Source: CAJXVA01 sp963761755 (GTDB lineage Bacteria; Myxococcota_A; Polyangia; Nannocystales; Nannocystaceae). Taken from it: 64,000 nucleotides of DNA. Each line of letters starts with the position of its first letter. The stretch's first letter is position 1. The stretch spans positions 781,938-845,937 of the forward strand of contig CAVXIC010000013.1 in assembly GCA_963761755.1 (NCBI GenBank), read 5' to 3'. Below, piece by piece: positions 16,744-24,415 of this stretch. Below the pieces are notes generated by a model. The model made no database searches, was not told where the DNA came from, and worked only from the letters and a program-made list of their open reading frames with translations. The position numbers and the translations under genes were made by a program.

Positions 16744-16807
16744 CTTGCTGTTTCCTGTGCTCGGGCGCTGCTGTGCGCCGGTTCGACCTCGTTGTGGCAC
16801 AGGCAAT

Positions 16808-16823
16808 TGACACCTTAGTGTCA
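16808..16823. promoter_or_regulatory. Palindrome upstream of the GST gene
   Basis: TGACACCTTAGTGTCA has perfect 6-bp arms around CTTA, located about 65 bp upstream of the GST start codon. The size and position suggest an operator for a dimeric repressor. No regulator gene adjoins it now; the DNA further upstream has been rearranged by insertion elements. Confidence 0.4.
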
Positions 16824-16843
16824 GGTTTGATGAGCCGGCGGAC

Positions 16844-16924
16844 CTACTCGCCCGAGAACGCCTCCCGCACGTACGCGAGCACGTCCGCAAACTCCTGCGG
16901 TTCCAGGTCCTGAGCAGGCAGCGT
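16844..16924 (-). pseudogene. Possible C-terminal remnant of a cytochrome-c-like protein
   Basis: A short frame closed at both ends reads LPAQDLEPQEFADVLAYVRE then AFSGE and a stop. The pattern resembles the last helix of cytochrome c and related domains (xEExADVLAYVRxxF). A stop codon immediately precedes it, and no heme-binding CxxCH is found nearby. This could be the tail of a gene removed by rearrangement upstream of the GST gene. The fragment is short and the assignment is weak. The rest of 16744-17047 holds no recognisable gene apart from the palindrome and the possible end of the interrupted lipoprotein gene. Confidence 0.3.
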
Positions 16925-17047
16925 TCAAGGGGACCTCTATCTATTGGCTCCGACGCGTTCACCGTGGCCTGTGTGTCACTTCAGGTCAAAACTCACCGCT
17001 GTCGGAAGCGAGTGTACGTCGAGATACGACGTTTCAAGGGGCGACTA

Positions 17048-18240
17048 GTGCCCTGGATCGGTGATTTCTTGAAAAAGTCAGTCACTGGTCGGAGCCCCGA
17101 GAACCTGGATCGTCCGCTGCCCAAATCGCTTCACTGACTCGAGGATCTCGTCGGCGGTCTTCGTCCATGTGAAGGCCTTGCCCTCTTCGTTGTGCGCCTC
17201 GACGTATTCGTGGAGCGCTTTGCGGAGGTCCGGGACGCTCTTGTGAGAACCGCGGCGCAGGGCGTGCTCGGTCAGGAGGCCAAAGAAGCGTTGGACCAAA
17301 TTCAGCCACGATGAGTAGGTCGGCGTGAAGTGGAAACGGAAGCGCGGGTGACGGGCGAGCCACCGCTTGACCGTGGGTGATTTGTGCGCGGAGAGGTTGT
17401 CCAAGATGACGTGTACTTCGAGGTCCGCAGGCACGCGTCTATCGATCTCGCGGAGGAAGGCGACGAAGTCCTTCGCGCGGTGTCGTTGCTTCGTCTTCGC
17501 GATCACTTCGCCTGTCGCCACGTTGAGCGCGGCGAATAGATCGAGGGTCCCGCGACGGATGTAGTTGTGCGTCTGCCGTTCGGGCATCCCGAGATCCATC
17601 GGCAGGGTGGGCTGAGCTCTCTCCAGCGCCTGAATCTGTGGCTTTTCGTCGAAGGAGAACACGACCGCGTGTTCCGGGGGGTTCATGTACAACCCAACGA
17701 TGTCCCGAACCTTCTCAACGAAGAGCGGGTCGTTGGAGATCTTGAACGTCTTCACGATGTGAGGCTGAAGAGCGAACGTCCGCCAGATGCGGCCTACGCT
17801 TGCCGGGCTGATGCCGGCTGCCTTGGCCATCTTGCGGGTGCTCCAGTGGGTTCGCCCCTTGGGCTTCGTCTCCAGCGTCTTGACGATCACCTCCTCAACT
17901 TTTTCGTCCGAGATTCTCCGTGGCCCGCCGGGTCGCGGTTCGTCGTACAGGCTGGCGACTCCCCCGTCGACGAACCGCTGACGCCATTTCCCGACCGTCT
18001 GGCCCGAGGTCCGCAGCTTCTTGGCAACATCCTGGTTCGTCAGCCCCGAAGCGCAGTGCAGAACGATCTTCGCTCGTAGCGCGAGGCTCCGGTTGGTCCG
18101 CCAGCGTCGAGAGAGCCGGCCAAGCTCCTCACGCTCCTCGTCACTGATGCTGAGGTCTGCCTTCGGTCGTCCGGTCCGAGCCACACCAGCGTTAGATCAG
18201 ACCCTCGCAACTTCTTCAAGACATTCCAGACCCAGGGCAC
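17048..18240 (-). mobile_element. IS630-type insertion sequence, complete, about 1193 bp
   Basis: Imperfect terminal inverted repeats of about 31 bp are seen: the left end begins GTGCCCTGGATCGG and the right end, reverse-complemented, begins GTGCCCTGGGTCTGG; both continue to a shared CTTGAAxAAGT. A TA dinucleotide flanks each end (17046-17047 and 18241-18242), the normal IS630 target duplication. The only gene is the transposase on the minus strand. The element interrupts a small lipoprotein gene; removing it with one TA lets that frame run on to a stop at 16993. Confidence 0.88.
17078..18184 (-). CDS. IS630-family transposase
   Basis: The 368-residue protein has an N-terminal helix-turn-helix region (SGLTNQDVAKKLRTSGQTVGKWRQRF) and a second winged-helix segment with STRKMAKAAGISPASVGRIW. 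The DDE catalytic core shows the first Asp in VVFSFDEKPQIQ and the second in HVILDNLSAHKSP. The third acidic position, normally Glu in the WLNxVE motif, is Gln here (SWLNLVQRFFGLL, codon CAA). If that is the catalytic residue the enzyme should be inactive, although the reading frame is full length and the element ends are intact. Confidence 0.9.
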   Translation of the reverse strand: MARTGRPKADLSISDEEREELGRLSRRWRTNRSLALRAKIVLHCASGLTNQDVAKKLRTSGQTVGKWRQRFVDGGVASLYDEPRPGGPRRISDEKVEEVIVKTLETKPKGRTHWSTRKMAKAAGISPASVGRIWRTFALQPHIVKTFKISNDPLFVEKVRDIVGLYMNPPEHAVVFSFDEKPQIQALERAQPTLPMDLGMPERQTHNYIRRGTLDLFAALNVATGEVIAKTKQRHRAKDFVAFLREIDRRVPADLEVHVILDNLSAHKSPTVKRWLARHPRFRFHFTPTYSSWLNLVQRFFGLLTEHALRRGSHKSVPDLRKALHEYVEAHNEEGKAFTWTKTADEILESVKRFGQRTIQVLGAPTSD

Positions 18241-18242
18241 TA

Positions 18243-18427
18243 GGTCCAGGGCTGGAATAGATGAGGTTCTCAGTGACGTAGAACGTATGCTCTCCTCCGG
18301 AGCCTCCGAATCCCGTCGTCGGCGTGTTTGGGGCCGGAAGGTCACAAGCTCCAAGGACAAGTGCTGTCCCCATCGCTAGGCGAAACGCCCTAGTAGCGCA
18401 GGACGCTGACCTCCGCGACTGTAGCAT
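18243..18427 (-). pseudogene. Lipoprotein gene interrupted by the IS630-type element
   Basis: From an ATG at 18427 the frame encodes MLQSRRSASCATRAFRLAMG, then TALVLGACDLPAP, giving a signal peptide with lipobox LGAC, followed by TTGFGGSGGEHTFYV and SSPGPS before running into the insertion sequence. Joining the flanks across one TA continues the frame for another 16 codons (RPLKRRISTY...) to a stop at 16993-16995, giving a protein of roughly 79 residues. The start overlaps the upstream lipoprotein gene by 38 bp. Function is unknown and the intact form may itself be short. Confidence 0.55.
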
Positions 18428-19151
18428 AGCTATTCGTGAGTTCCTTCTTCTCACCTTCGTTTCCTTTCGCATACGTGAACCGAACCGAGCCTTTTCCGAT
18501 GCCGACAACAAATGGAGCGCCGCCTTCATCCGCGAGCTCCAGCAGCTTCCCGGTACGGATCCCGAACATTACACGAAATTCCGTCACCTCCGGATCCCGA
18601 AGATCTCCCGGGATCGCAGCGTCGGGCACAACACTTGCTTCGACAAAGGTTGATGCGAGGACTTCGCCAGCGAGAACGGCGTAACCACGGTCTTCGTCGA
18701 TGATCCGGCCTGCGAGCAGTTCTCCGTCGAGGGCGAAGTCAACATACACCAGGTCGTGGCACCCTGGCTTACCGGTACCTGCGCGCACAGAGTGGCCCTG
18801 CGGGTTTACCACCAGTTGGAAAGGGATCTCCGTCACCTGATCCAGCTCCTTCCACGAGATGACAAAGGCATAACCACCCTCTAGCGCAGCGTTAAACGTC
18901 GCCGCATTGACCCCTGCAATCTGTGTCTGTTCCGTGAACTCAACGCCCCTGCGGGCGCAGCCAGGAGGACCGGAGAAGCGGGGATTAGGCGGTACGTCAC
19001 CGGCGCCCGAACTACTAGCGTTCTCAGGTATCGTCATGGGCGCCGGCAACACCGAGTGCTCGGCGTCCGGCGGCGCGGTCTCGCATCCTTCAAAGACCAC
19101 TGCCACTATCCCGAGGAGACGGAGAGAGCGACGCAGTCCTGCTCGAGGCAA
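18390..19151 (-). CDS. Lipoprotein of unknown function
   Basis: A TTG start at 19151 gives MPRAGLRRSLRLLG then IVAVVFEGC, a good lipoprotein signal peptide; the same frame stays open far upstream through unrelated repeat DNA, which is why the longer version is rejected. The mature part of about 230 residues begins with a short polar linker, then folded segments: VEFTEQTQIAGVNAATF, GGYAFVISWKELDQVTEIPF, GCHDLVYVDFALDGELLAG, and EVTEFRVMFGIRTGKLLEL. No family was recognised. It precedes the interrupted lipoprotein gene and overlaps it. Confidence 0.65.
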   Translation of the reverse strand: MPRAGLRRSLRLLGIVAVVFEGCETAPPDAEHSVLPAPMTIPENASSSGAGDVPPNPRFSGPPGCARRGVEFTEQTQIAGVNAATFNAALEGGYAFVISWKELDQVTEIPFQLVVNPQGHSVRAGTGKPGCHDLVYVDFALDGELLAGRIIDEDRGYAVLAGEVLASTFVEASVVPDAAIPGDLRDPEVTEFRVMFGIRTGKLLELADEGGAPFVVGIGKGSVRFTYAKGNEGEKKELTNSYATVAEVSVLRY

Positions 19152-19334
19152 GTCCTCGGTGCACCCCCTCGGGGAGCCTTGTAGCCTCAGCCGCCCGGGC
19201 ACAGGTTGAGGGGCTGAAAATCTCCGGCATGCGGGGCTGGCTGCATTTAGCGAGCGAGCGAACGTCCCCTGGATTGCACTCATACGCTTGCAAGGGTAGT
19301 GCGCGAGAAGGATGCGACGGTCAAGGCGTTCTAT

Positions 19335-19712
19335 GCGTTTAAGCGAAATGAAGTGGGAAAAAGGCGGGATGGAGGAGTACGGCGGGGGGCATGAGATGGC
19401 GGCGGGAGCGCAGGGGAGCGCCGGGGAGCAGCAGCGGGGTGTATGTAGAGCGAAGCTGAGCCAGCGAGTGCCAAACCATTCAACGAGAATACGCGCTGCG
19501 ACAGGGGACCGCAGACGCACGGAGTCCAACTCGCAGGCACGCCGAGACGAGCGCGGTGCGAAACGAAGCGCTGGTGGAGCGAGACTCAGTGGACTGCGGG
19601 CGGTGGAGAGAACAGCAGCAGTTGTCCGACAGGAGGGGCTCGCGGCGGCGGCCGAGCACCGCGGAGCTCGGCGGCAATCTCCTGCGGTGTGGTGACGGCC
19701 CGAGTGACGCGT
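19335..19712 (-). mobile_element. IS91-type element end with transposase 3' remnant (copy R1)
   Basis: This stretch matches 23581 onward: it starts at GCGTTTAAGCGAAATGAAGT and continues through about 250 bp of non-coding DNA into the last 35 or so codons of an IS91-type transposase on the minus strand (AVTTPQEIAAELRGARPPP, GQLLLFS). Upstream of that the transposase is lost and unrelated sequence begins near 19712. It is one of three copies of the same element end in the island. Confidence 0.7.
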
Positions 19713-19758
19713 GTTGGCGGGCACTGAAGGCCGTCGAAAAAACGGCTCTCCTGACGTC

Positions 19759-20033
19759 TTAGTGGGTCCAATAAGGGGTGACGTGAGCAGGATGAGCCTC
19801 GACGCCGCCGCAGCGTAGGAAGAGCATGGCGATGAGGCTGGACGCGAAATGAAAGCCGAAGGCGCGGCGGGTGATGACCCGAGCCTCGCCGTTGAGGCCT
19901 TCGACACGACCGTTGTTGAGACGAGTTCGGACGTACGCGAGGATCCCTTCGCGGTGTTTCTGGATCGTGTTTCCGGCCCGGACGAAAGGAGGCAGCCCCG
20001 ACGACTGCGCCCAGTCGATCCACTCGTCGAGCT
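19759..20033 (-). pseudogene. ISL3-type transposase, C-terminal fragment
   Basis: The last 90 residues of an ISL3-family transposase are recognisable: LDEWIDWAQSSGLPPFVRAG, then TIQKHREGILAYVRTRLNNG, RVEGLNGEARVITRRAFGF and HFASSLIAMLFLRCGGVEA. This is the conserved C-terminal part of the DDE domain, including the Glu in RVEGLN expected to be catalytic. The 5' part is absent; at about 20033 it is replaced by an oppositely oriented IS3-type fragment. It cannot encode an active enzyme. Confidence 0.75.
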
Positions 20034-20040
20034 TGCGAGC

Positions 20041-20622
20041 GGCGACGTCTGGAGTCGTAAAGTTGTCGGCTGGCGCGTATTCGATCGCGAGGACAACGAA
20101 CTCTCCGCCAAGGCCTTCGTCGAGATCTACGAAGCGGAAGGCGCCGACCCGGAGAAGCTGGTCCTGCATTCGGACAACGGTGGCCCGATGAAGGGCGCCA
20201 CGATGGTCGCGACCCTCGAGTCGCTCGGCGTCACGCGCTCGCTGTCGCGGCCGAGCGTGAGCAACGACGATCCGTTCGTCGAATCGACCTTCCGCACCGT
20301 GAAGGGACGCCCCAGCTTCCCCGACAAGCCCTTCGAAAGCCTCGACGCCGCGGAGACCTGGGTCGCGGAGTTCGTCGCCTGGTACAACGAAGAGCATCGC
20401 CACAGCGGCATCTCCTTCGTGACGCCGGGACAACGTCACACTCGCGTTCACGAGGCGCTCCTCGAGCATCGAGAGCACGTTTACGCCGCCGCCAAGGCCC
20501 GCCACCCCGAGCGCTGGACCGGCAACACTCGTCGCTGGGATCGCCACGCGACCGTCCGACTCAACCCAACACACCTGCCTTCAAGAGGGCAGGCCGCCAC
20601 CCCCGACACCGCAGCGGCGTGA
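20041..20622 (+). pseudogene. IS3-type transposase (OrfB), C-terminal fragment
   Basis: From about GDVWSRKVVGWRVFDRED the plus strand encodes the second half of an IS3-family integrase-core transposase: LVLHSDNGGPMKGATM (second catalytic Asp), SRPSVSNDDPFVESTFRTVK (catalytic Glu), WYNEEHRHSGISFVTPGQRH, and the C-terminal HPERWTGNTRRW. The first catalytic Asp and the whole OrfA part are missing because the fragment abuts the ISL3 remnant. The 3' end is intact, with about 140 bp of non-coding DNA before the next gene. Confidence 0.8.
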
Positions 20623-20762
20623 AACGAGTTCATGCGGCAACTTTCTTGAAATCCACCGCCACGCTCCATCTGACGCGCCGCGGCCCACTTCTATTTTAAC
20701 CCGGATCGGACTTCGGGCATGAGGTACTAGTGCCCTGAGCTTCCTGGGATGCGAGTAGAACG

Positions 20763-22208
20763 ATGCCAATCGAAGACTTCCTCCATCGCTTCAAGCTGAT
20801 GCTCGATGCGCTCACCTCCCATCCCCAGATCCGGGTGACGCACGTGTGGATCGGACCGCCCGCGGACGACGAGGAACTCGACGGGCTCGCGCAGGCTTGG
20901 GGTCGGCTGCCCAAGGCCATCGAGAGCCTCTACCGACAAGCCAACGGCGTGCAGCTGCGCTGGGTCGACCGTGGGGACGAGACCTACGACCCCGCGCGGG
21001 ACGACGTGATGCAGTTCCAGGGGCCGTGGCGGCGGATGTTCGAGGAGGCGGGCCGATACGTGGGTCTGCTCAACGTCCCGACACTCGAAGAGCTACGGAA
21101 CACGGAAAGCCTCGGCTGGGAGGCCAGCGCCGAGCCTGACGACCCGCTGCTGGGCGCCATGCGATTCGACAGCTACGGGGAGAGCCAGGACGCGGTGCTC
21201 TACTTCGCCGAGGGACCCGACGACCCCTGGGTCGTCATCGGCGATGACTACTGCGCCCACGTCCCGCCACCGGGGGAGATGACGCTGAGCACGTACCTCG
21301 ATCGCGTGCTCGCGACTTGGGTCTCCATCGAGCATCGAGATCGGCCGGGTCCCAAGACGCTCGACGGGCTGCTCCGAGTTCGTGCGCCGCTGGATCCCAC
21401 CCGACTGGTCGGACAGCGCGTGGTGTACAACGAGGGGCACCCAGACTCGGTGCGCATACATGGCCGGGTCTCGGGCCTCGTGGACGTGGTCGATCCCCCG
21501 CGCGGCTGGCAGTACGCGCCGACGGTGGCCGAGGTCGAGAACGATCTGGGTGAGACCGTCTACGTCCCGCTGCGCGCAGTCGACCCTCCAGATGACGCCG
21601 ATCGCTACGAAGAGCTGCGCGCAGATCCTGGCGCGCTGCGTCGGTGCCTCGAGGGGCCCGTGCCCGCCATGTTCGACGCGCTCGGCCATGTGACCGAGTG
21701 CACCCATGGACTCGGCACGCTCGATGGGCCAGTGCTCATGAACCACGCGTGGGCCTACGTCGCGCTCACGAAGGTGCTCGAACCCGACGAGGCCGCGCGG
21801 CTGCTGTTCGCGGCGGCGCAGCGCATCGAAGAGCACCCCGACGTCCACGTCACGCGCCCCGCGAGGTGGCCGGTGACCCGACCACCAACCCGCCGCCGAC
21901 CCGAAGTGCAGTTCTCCACCCTCGCCTCGGGCTTCTTCAATGCCGCCGTCATCCACGTCGGCCTGACCGGCCCCGCCGACCTCGCTGCGTGGCTCGGACG
22001 TCCAGCGGCCTCGCTGTTGAGCCGGGCTCTCGAGGGCTTTCGGGCCCGCAATCGACTCCGCGGCTACGACCCGCTGACCGATGTCGGAAAACCACCAGGG
22101 TGGCTGTACGCGGCGCTCCGAGGCGGGCCGACGGCGTTCGGGGTCAGGGATGGCATTCACAGGGGTGCCTGGCTCGGGCTGGCGGACTTCCGCGTCGTCC
22201 AACCATGA
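20763..22208 (+). CDS. SMI1/KNR4 (SUKH) domain protein of about 481 residues
   Basis: The ATG start gives MPIEDFLHRFKLMLDAL. The N-terminal 180 residues match the SMI1/KNR4 fold: DDEELDGLAQAWGRLPKAIE, LYRQANGVQLRW, and later DAVLYFAEGPDDPWVVIGDDY, with TLSTYLDRVLATW closing the domain. A middle part (VGQRVVYNEGHPDSVRIHGR, then EVENDLGETVYVPLRAV) looks like a small beta domain. The C-terminal 180 residues are helical (ALTKVLEPDEAARLLFAAAQR). SUKH proteins often neutralise toxins; no toxin gene is adjacent. The last 25 residues are Gly- and Arg-rich, and the frame might have been disturbed there. Confidence 0.72.
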   Translation: MPIEDFLHRFKLMLDALTSHPQIRVTHVWIGPPADDEELDGLAQAWGRLPKAIESLYRQANGVQLRWVDRGDETYDPARDDVMQFQGPWRRMFEEAGRYVGLLNVPTLEELRNTESLGWEASAEPDDPLLGAMRFDSYGESQDAVLYFAEGPDDPWVVIGDDYCAHVPPPGEMTLSTYLDRVLATWVSIEHRDRPGPKTLDGLLRVRAPLDPTRLVGQRVVYNEGHPDSVRIHGRVSGLVDVVDPPRGWQYAPTVAEVENDLGETVYVPLRAVDPPDDADRYEELRADPGALRRCLEGPVPAMFDALGHVTECTHGLGTLDGPVLMNHAWAYVALTKVLEPDEAARLLFAAAQRIEEHPDVHVTRPARWPVTRPPTRRRPEVQFSTLASGFFNAAVIHVGLTGPADLAAWLGRPAASLLSRALEGFRARNRLRGYDPLTDVGKPPGWLYAALRGGPTAFGVRDGIHRGAWLGLADFRVVQP

Positions 22209-22450
22209 GGCTGTGTTCCGCGCACCGGTCATCAACGCGGCCGTCTCCGCGGCGCAGGTCATCGGCGGCGTCGTCGCCGATCCGCTGGCCTTGCTCGGGC
22301 CCTGCGCGGACAACGTGCGAGTACTGAACACGCTGCTTCAGCCTGGCCGGGCCCCTCGAGGTTCTGCTCATCGCCGCGTGGCACTGCCGAGTTTGCCGTT
22401 TACTACCCGTTAGCGACCTTGGGCCGCGATCGGTCGTTGAGGTGTCCACC
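22209..22450 (+). other. Intergenic region with a possible frame remnant
   Basis: Between the SUKH gene and the SIMPL gene a plus-strand frame reads NHEAVFRAPVINAAVSAAQV then IGGVVADPLALLGPCADNV and ends at 22413. Its composition is protein-like, but there is no clear start. It may be the displaced end of the SUKH gene after a frameshift, or a fragment of another gene. No terminator was recognised. Confidence 0.25.
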
Positions 22451-23197
22451 ATGTTCACTCAACGACGTCTTTCCATCCTCGCTTCTCTCGCGCTGCTGGG
22501 GCTGTCCGCAGCCGGATGCGCCGGCTCGTCGAGCATCCCGGCGCATCCACAGGCACGAGGGGTCGCGGTGTCCGGCGCAGGAGAAGCCACCGCGGTGCCC
22601 GACATTGCTCGCATCCGGATGGGGGTTCGCGCGCACGGAGCCGACGTGGCCAGCGCGACCACCGAGGTGCAGCAGCGCATGAACGCCGTGCTGGGCGCGC
22701 TCGAAGAGGGCGGCGTCGCGAAGCGCGACCTCGTGACCCGCGACGTTTCGATCTACGAAGACCACCGCGAGCCGGTCCCCTTGCCGAGCGAGGTAGGTCG
22801 CCCGATGGAACGCCCTTCGTCCTACGTCGCGACCAATATGCTCGAGGTCACCGTTCGAGATCTCGACGCGCTCGACGGGTTGCTCGCGGCCGCGACGAAG
22901 GCGGGCGTGAACGAGATGCACGGGATCACCTTCGAGCTCGAGGACCGCAGCGCTGCCGACGACGAGGCGATCGCCGAAGCGATGGCGCGCGCCGAAGCCC
23001 AAGCGCGGCGGTTGGCCCAGCTGAGCGGTCGCGAGCTCGGCGAGGTCGTGAAGGTCGAGATCTCCGACGCACCGATGCCGTCGTTCGCGGCGGGGCGCAT
23101 GGCCATGGCCGAGGCGGCCGACGATGCGATGCCGATCGAGGCTGGTGAACTCACCGTCCGCCGAACCGTGCAAGTCCACTACGCGTGGAAGGACTGA
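22451..23197 (+). CDS. SIMPL-domain (DUF541) lipoprotein
   Basis: The ATG at 22451 gives signal peptide MFTQRRLSILASLALLG followed by lipobox AAGC; a GTG 9 bp upstream is less likely. The 248-residue product contains the SIMPL/DUF541 domain: RGVAVSGAGEATAVPDIARI at the start, then SATTEVQQRMNAVLGALEEG, KRDLVTRDVSIYED, ATNMLEVTVRDLDALDGLLA and the C-terminal AIAEAMARAEAQARRLAQLSG. These proteins are periplasmic or outer-membrane with no settled biochemical function; some relate to oxidative stress (E. coli YggE). The gene is intact although it sits among mobile-element remains. Confidence 0.85.
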   Translation: MFTQRRLSILASLALLGLSAAGCAGSSSIPAHPQARGVAVSGAGEATAVPDIARIRMGVRAHGADVASATTEVQQRMNAVLGALEEGGVAKRDLVTRDVSIYEDHREPVPLPSEVGRPMERPSSYVATNMLEVTVRDLDALDGLLAAATKAGVNEMHGITFELEDRSAADDEAIAEAMARAEAQARRLAQLSGRELGEVVKVEISDAPMPSFAAGRMAMAEAADDAMPIEAGELTVRRTVQVHYAWKD

Positions 23198-23221
23198 CGA
23201 GCACGGATGTCGTGATCCGCC

Positions 23222-23580
23222 GTGTCGTTCCACGCGACCCTCTGCGTGGCGCTGCTCCTGTTGATCCGCGATCGCATGCGCGAGGGCGAATCGTGGGAGG
23301 TCTTCGCCGAGCGGGAGGCGGACTTCATCGCCCGCGGCATCGCGCCCGCTCGCTGACCGACAGCGACCCGAGCTCCCCGTCGAGCGCCTCGGACTCCGAC
23401 CCCTCGACACCGACCGCATCGGATTCGCCGTCCGAGTCCACTGATGCGACCGACACGGCGCCGGGAACCGACGACGCCACAGGAACGGACGACGGCACGG
23501 GCGCGGGCAGCACGAAAGCACTGGGGGGACATCACTGCCCGTGGTCGAGGTTCCGCCGCTGGGGTCGTCCGTCTCGCCTG
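23222..23580 (+). pseudogene. Gene remnants before the IS91-type element
   Basis: Two overlapping fragments are visible. A 44-codon frame (23222-23356) reads LLLIRDRMREGESWEVFAER then EADFIARGIAPAR and a stop, which looks like a protein C-terminus. A second frame from about 23355 encodes a linker of Ser, Asp, Thr and Pro (SDPSSPSSASDSDPSTPT, then DATGTDDGTGAG) of the type found in the window's lipoproteins, but it has no signal peptide and runs into the element end at 23581. Both are probably leftovers of genes broken by insertion. Confidence 0.45.
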
Positions 23581-24294
23581 GCGTTTGAGCGAAATGAAGT
23601 GGGAAAAAGCCGGGATGGAGGAGTACGGCCGGGGGGCATGAGATGGCGGAGGGAGCGCAGGGGAGCGCCGGGGAGCAGGATCGCGGTGTAGAGCGAAGCT
23701 GAGCCAGCGAGTGCCAAGCCATTCAACGAGAAAACGCGCTGCGACAGGGGACCGCAGACGCACGGAGTCCAACTCGCCGGCACGCCGAGACGAGCGCGGG
23801 TGCGAAAGGGACGCGCTGGTGGAGCGAAACTCAGGGGGCTGTGCGCGGAGCCGAGAACAGCAGGAGTTGTCCGACAGGAGGGGCTCGCGGCGGCGGCCGA
23901 GCACCGCGGAGCTCGGCGGCAATCTCCTGCGGTGTGGTGACAGCTCGAGTGAGGCGCATGGGCCCGCTGCAGCGCGAGCAAACGGAGATGTCGACGCGGA
24001 AGATGCGGGCCAGGAGCGTCATCCAGGGCACGCGAGAAGGGGCAGCATCGCGGAGCTGAGCGTGCAGCAAGGTGGTGATGGCGGGGAGCTCGAGCTGGCC
24101 GCGAGGGATGAAGAGGGACAGCTGCTTGGGCGCGGGCTCGGGTTCGTCGGCACGAGGCACGACGGCGGAGCGCAGCTTGTGGTGGGCCGAAAACACGCCG
24201 TAGTACAGGACGGTGTGGGCCCGCGGCGGCGGGACGAGTGCACACAGCCGGGCGAGAAAGGTGTCGGCGCTCATCTGGGCGAAGGTGGCCCCAA
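23581..24294 (-). mobile_element. IS91-type element remnant (copy R2 with transposase fragment)
   Basis: The element end starts at GCGTTTGAGCGAAATGAAGT and matches R1 for about 380 bp, then continues into a longer part of the transposase gene up to 24274. The next copy (R3) begins directly after, at 24295. Target site and second end are not recognisable, as expected for IS91-type elements, which lack terminal inverted repeats and move by rolling-circle replication. Confidence 0.65.
23831..24274 (-). pseudogene. IS91-type transposase, C-terminal fragment
   Basis: This 147-residue frame matches the C-terminal part of IS91-family (Y2) transposases: FLARLCALVPPPRAHTVLYY, then GVFSAHHKLRSAVVP, WMTLLARIFRVDISVCSRCS and MRLTRAVTTPQEI. 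The CSRCSG pair is the zinc-binding motif usually found near the end of the protein. The catalytic tyrosines and N-terminal part are absent because the frame begins within the domain, just before repeat R3. Confidence 0.75.
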
Positions 24295-24415
24295 GCGTTT
24301 AGGCGAAATGAAGTGGGAAAAATGCCGGGATGGAGGAGTACGGCCGGGGGGCATGAGATGGCGGAGGGAGCGCAGGGGAGCGCAGGGATCAGGATCGCGG
24401 TGTAGAGAGAAGCTG
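24295..24415 (-). mobile_element. IS91-type element end (copy R3), truncated at the 209-bp repeat
   Basis: This copy starts at GCGTTTAGGCGAAATGAAGT and matches R2 for about 120 bp, to AGAAGCTG at 24415. The very next base begins the right copy of the 209-bp direct repeat. The element end therefore forms the exact boundary of the duplicated segment. Confidence 0.75.

Noticed and set aside
18390..20111. A 573-codon minus-strand frame covering the lipoprotein at 18390
   Set aside because: The upstream two thirds run through the IS91-type repeat and transposase fragments; a TTG at 19151 gives a normal lipoprotein signal.
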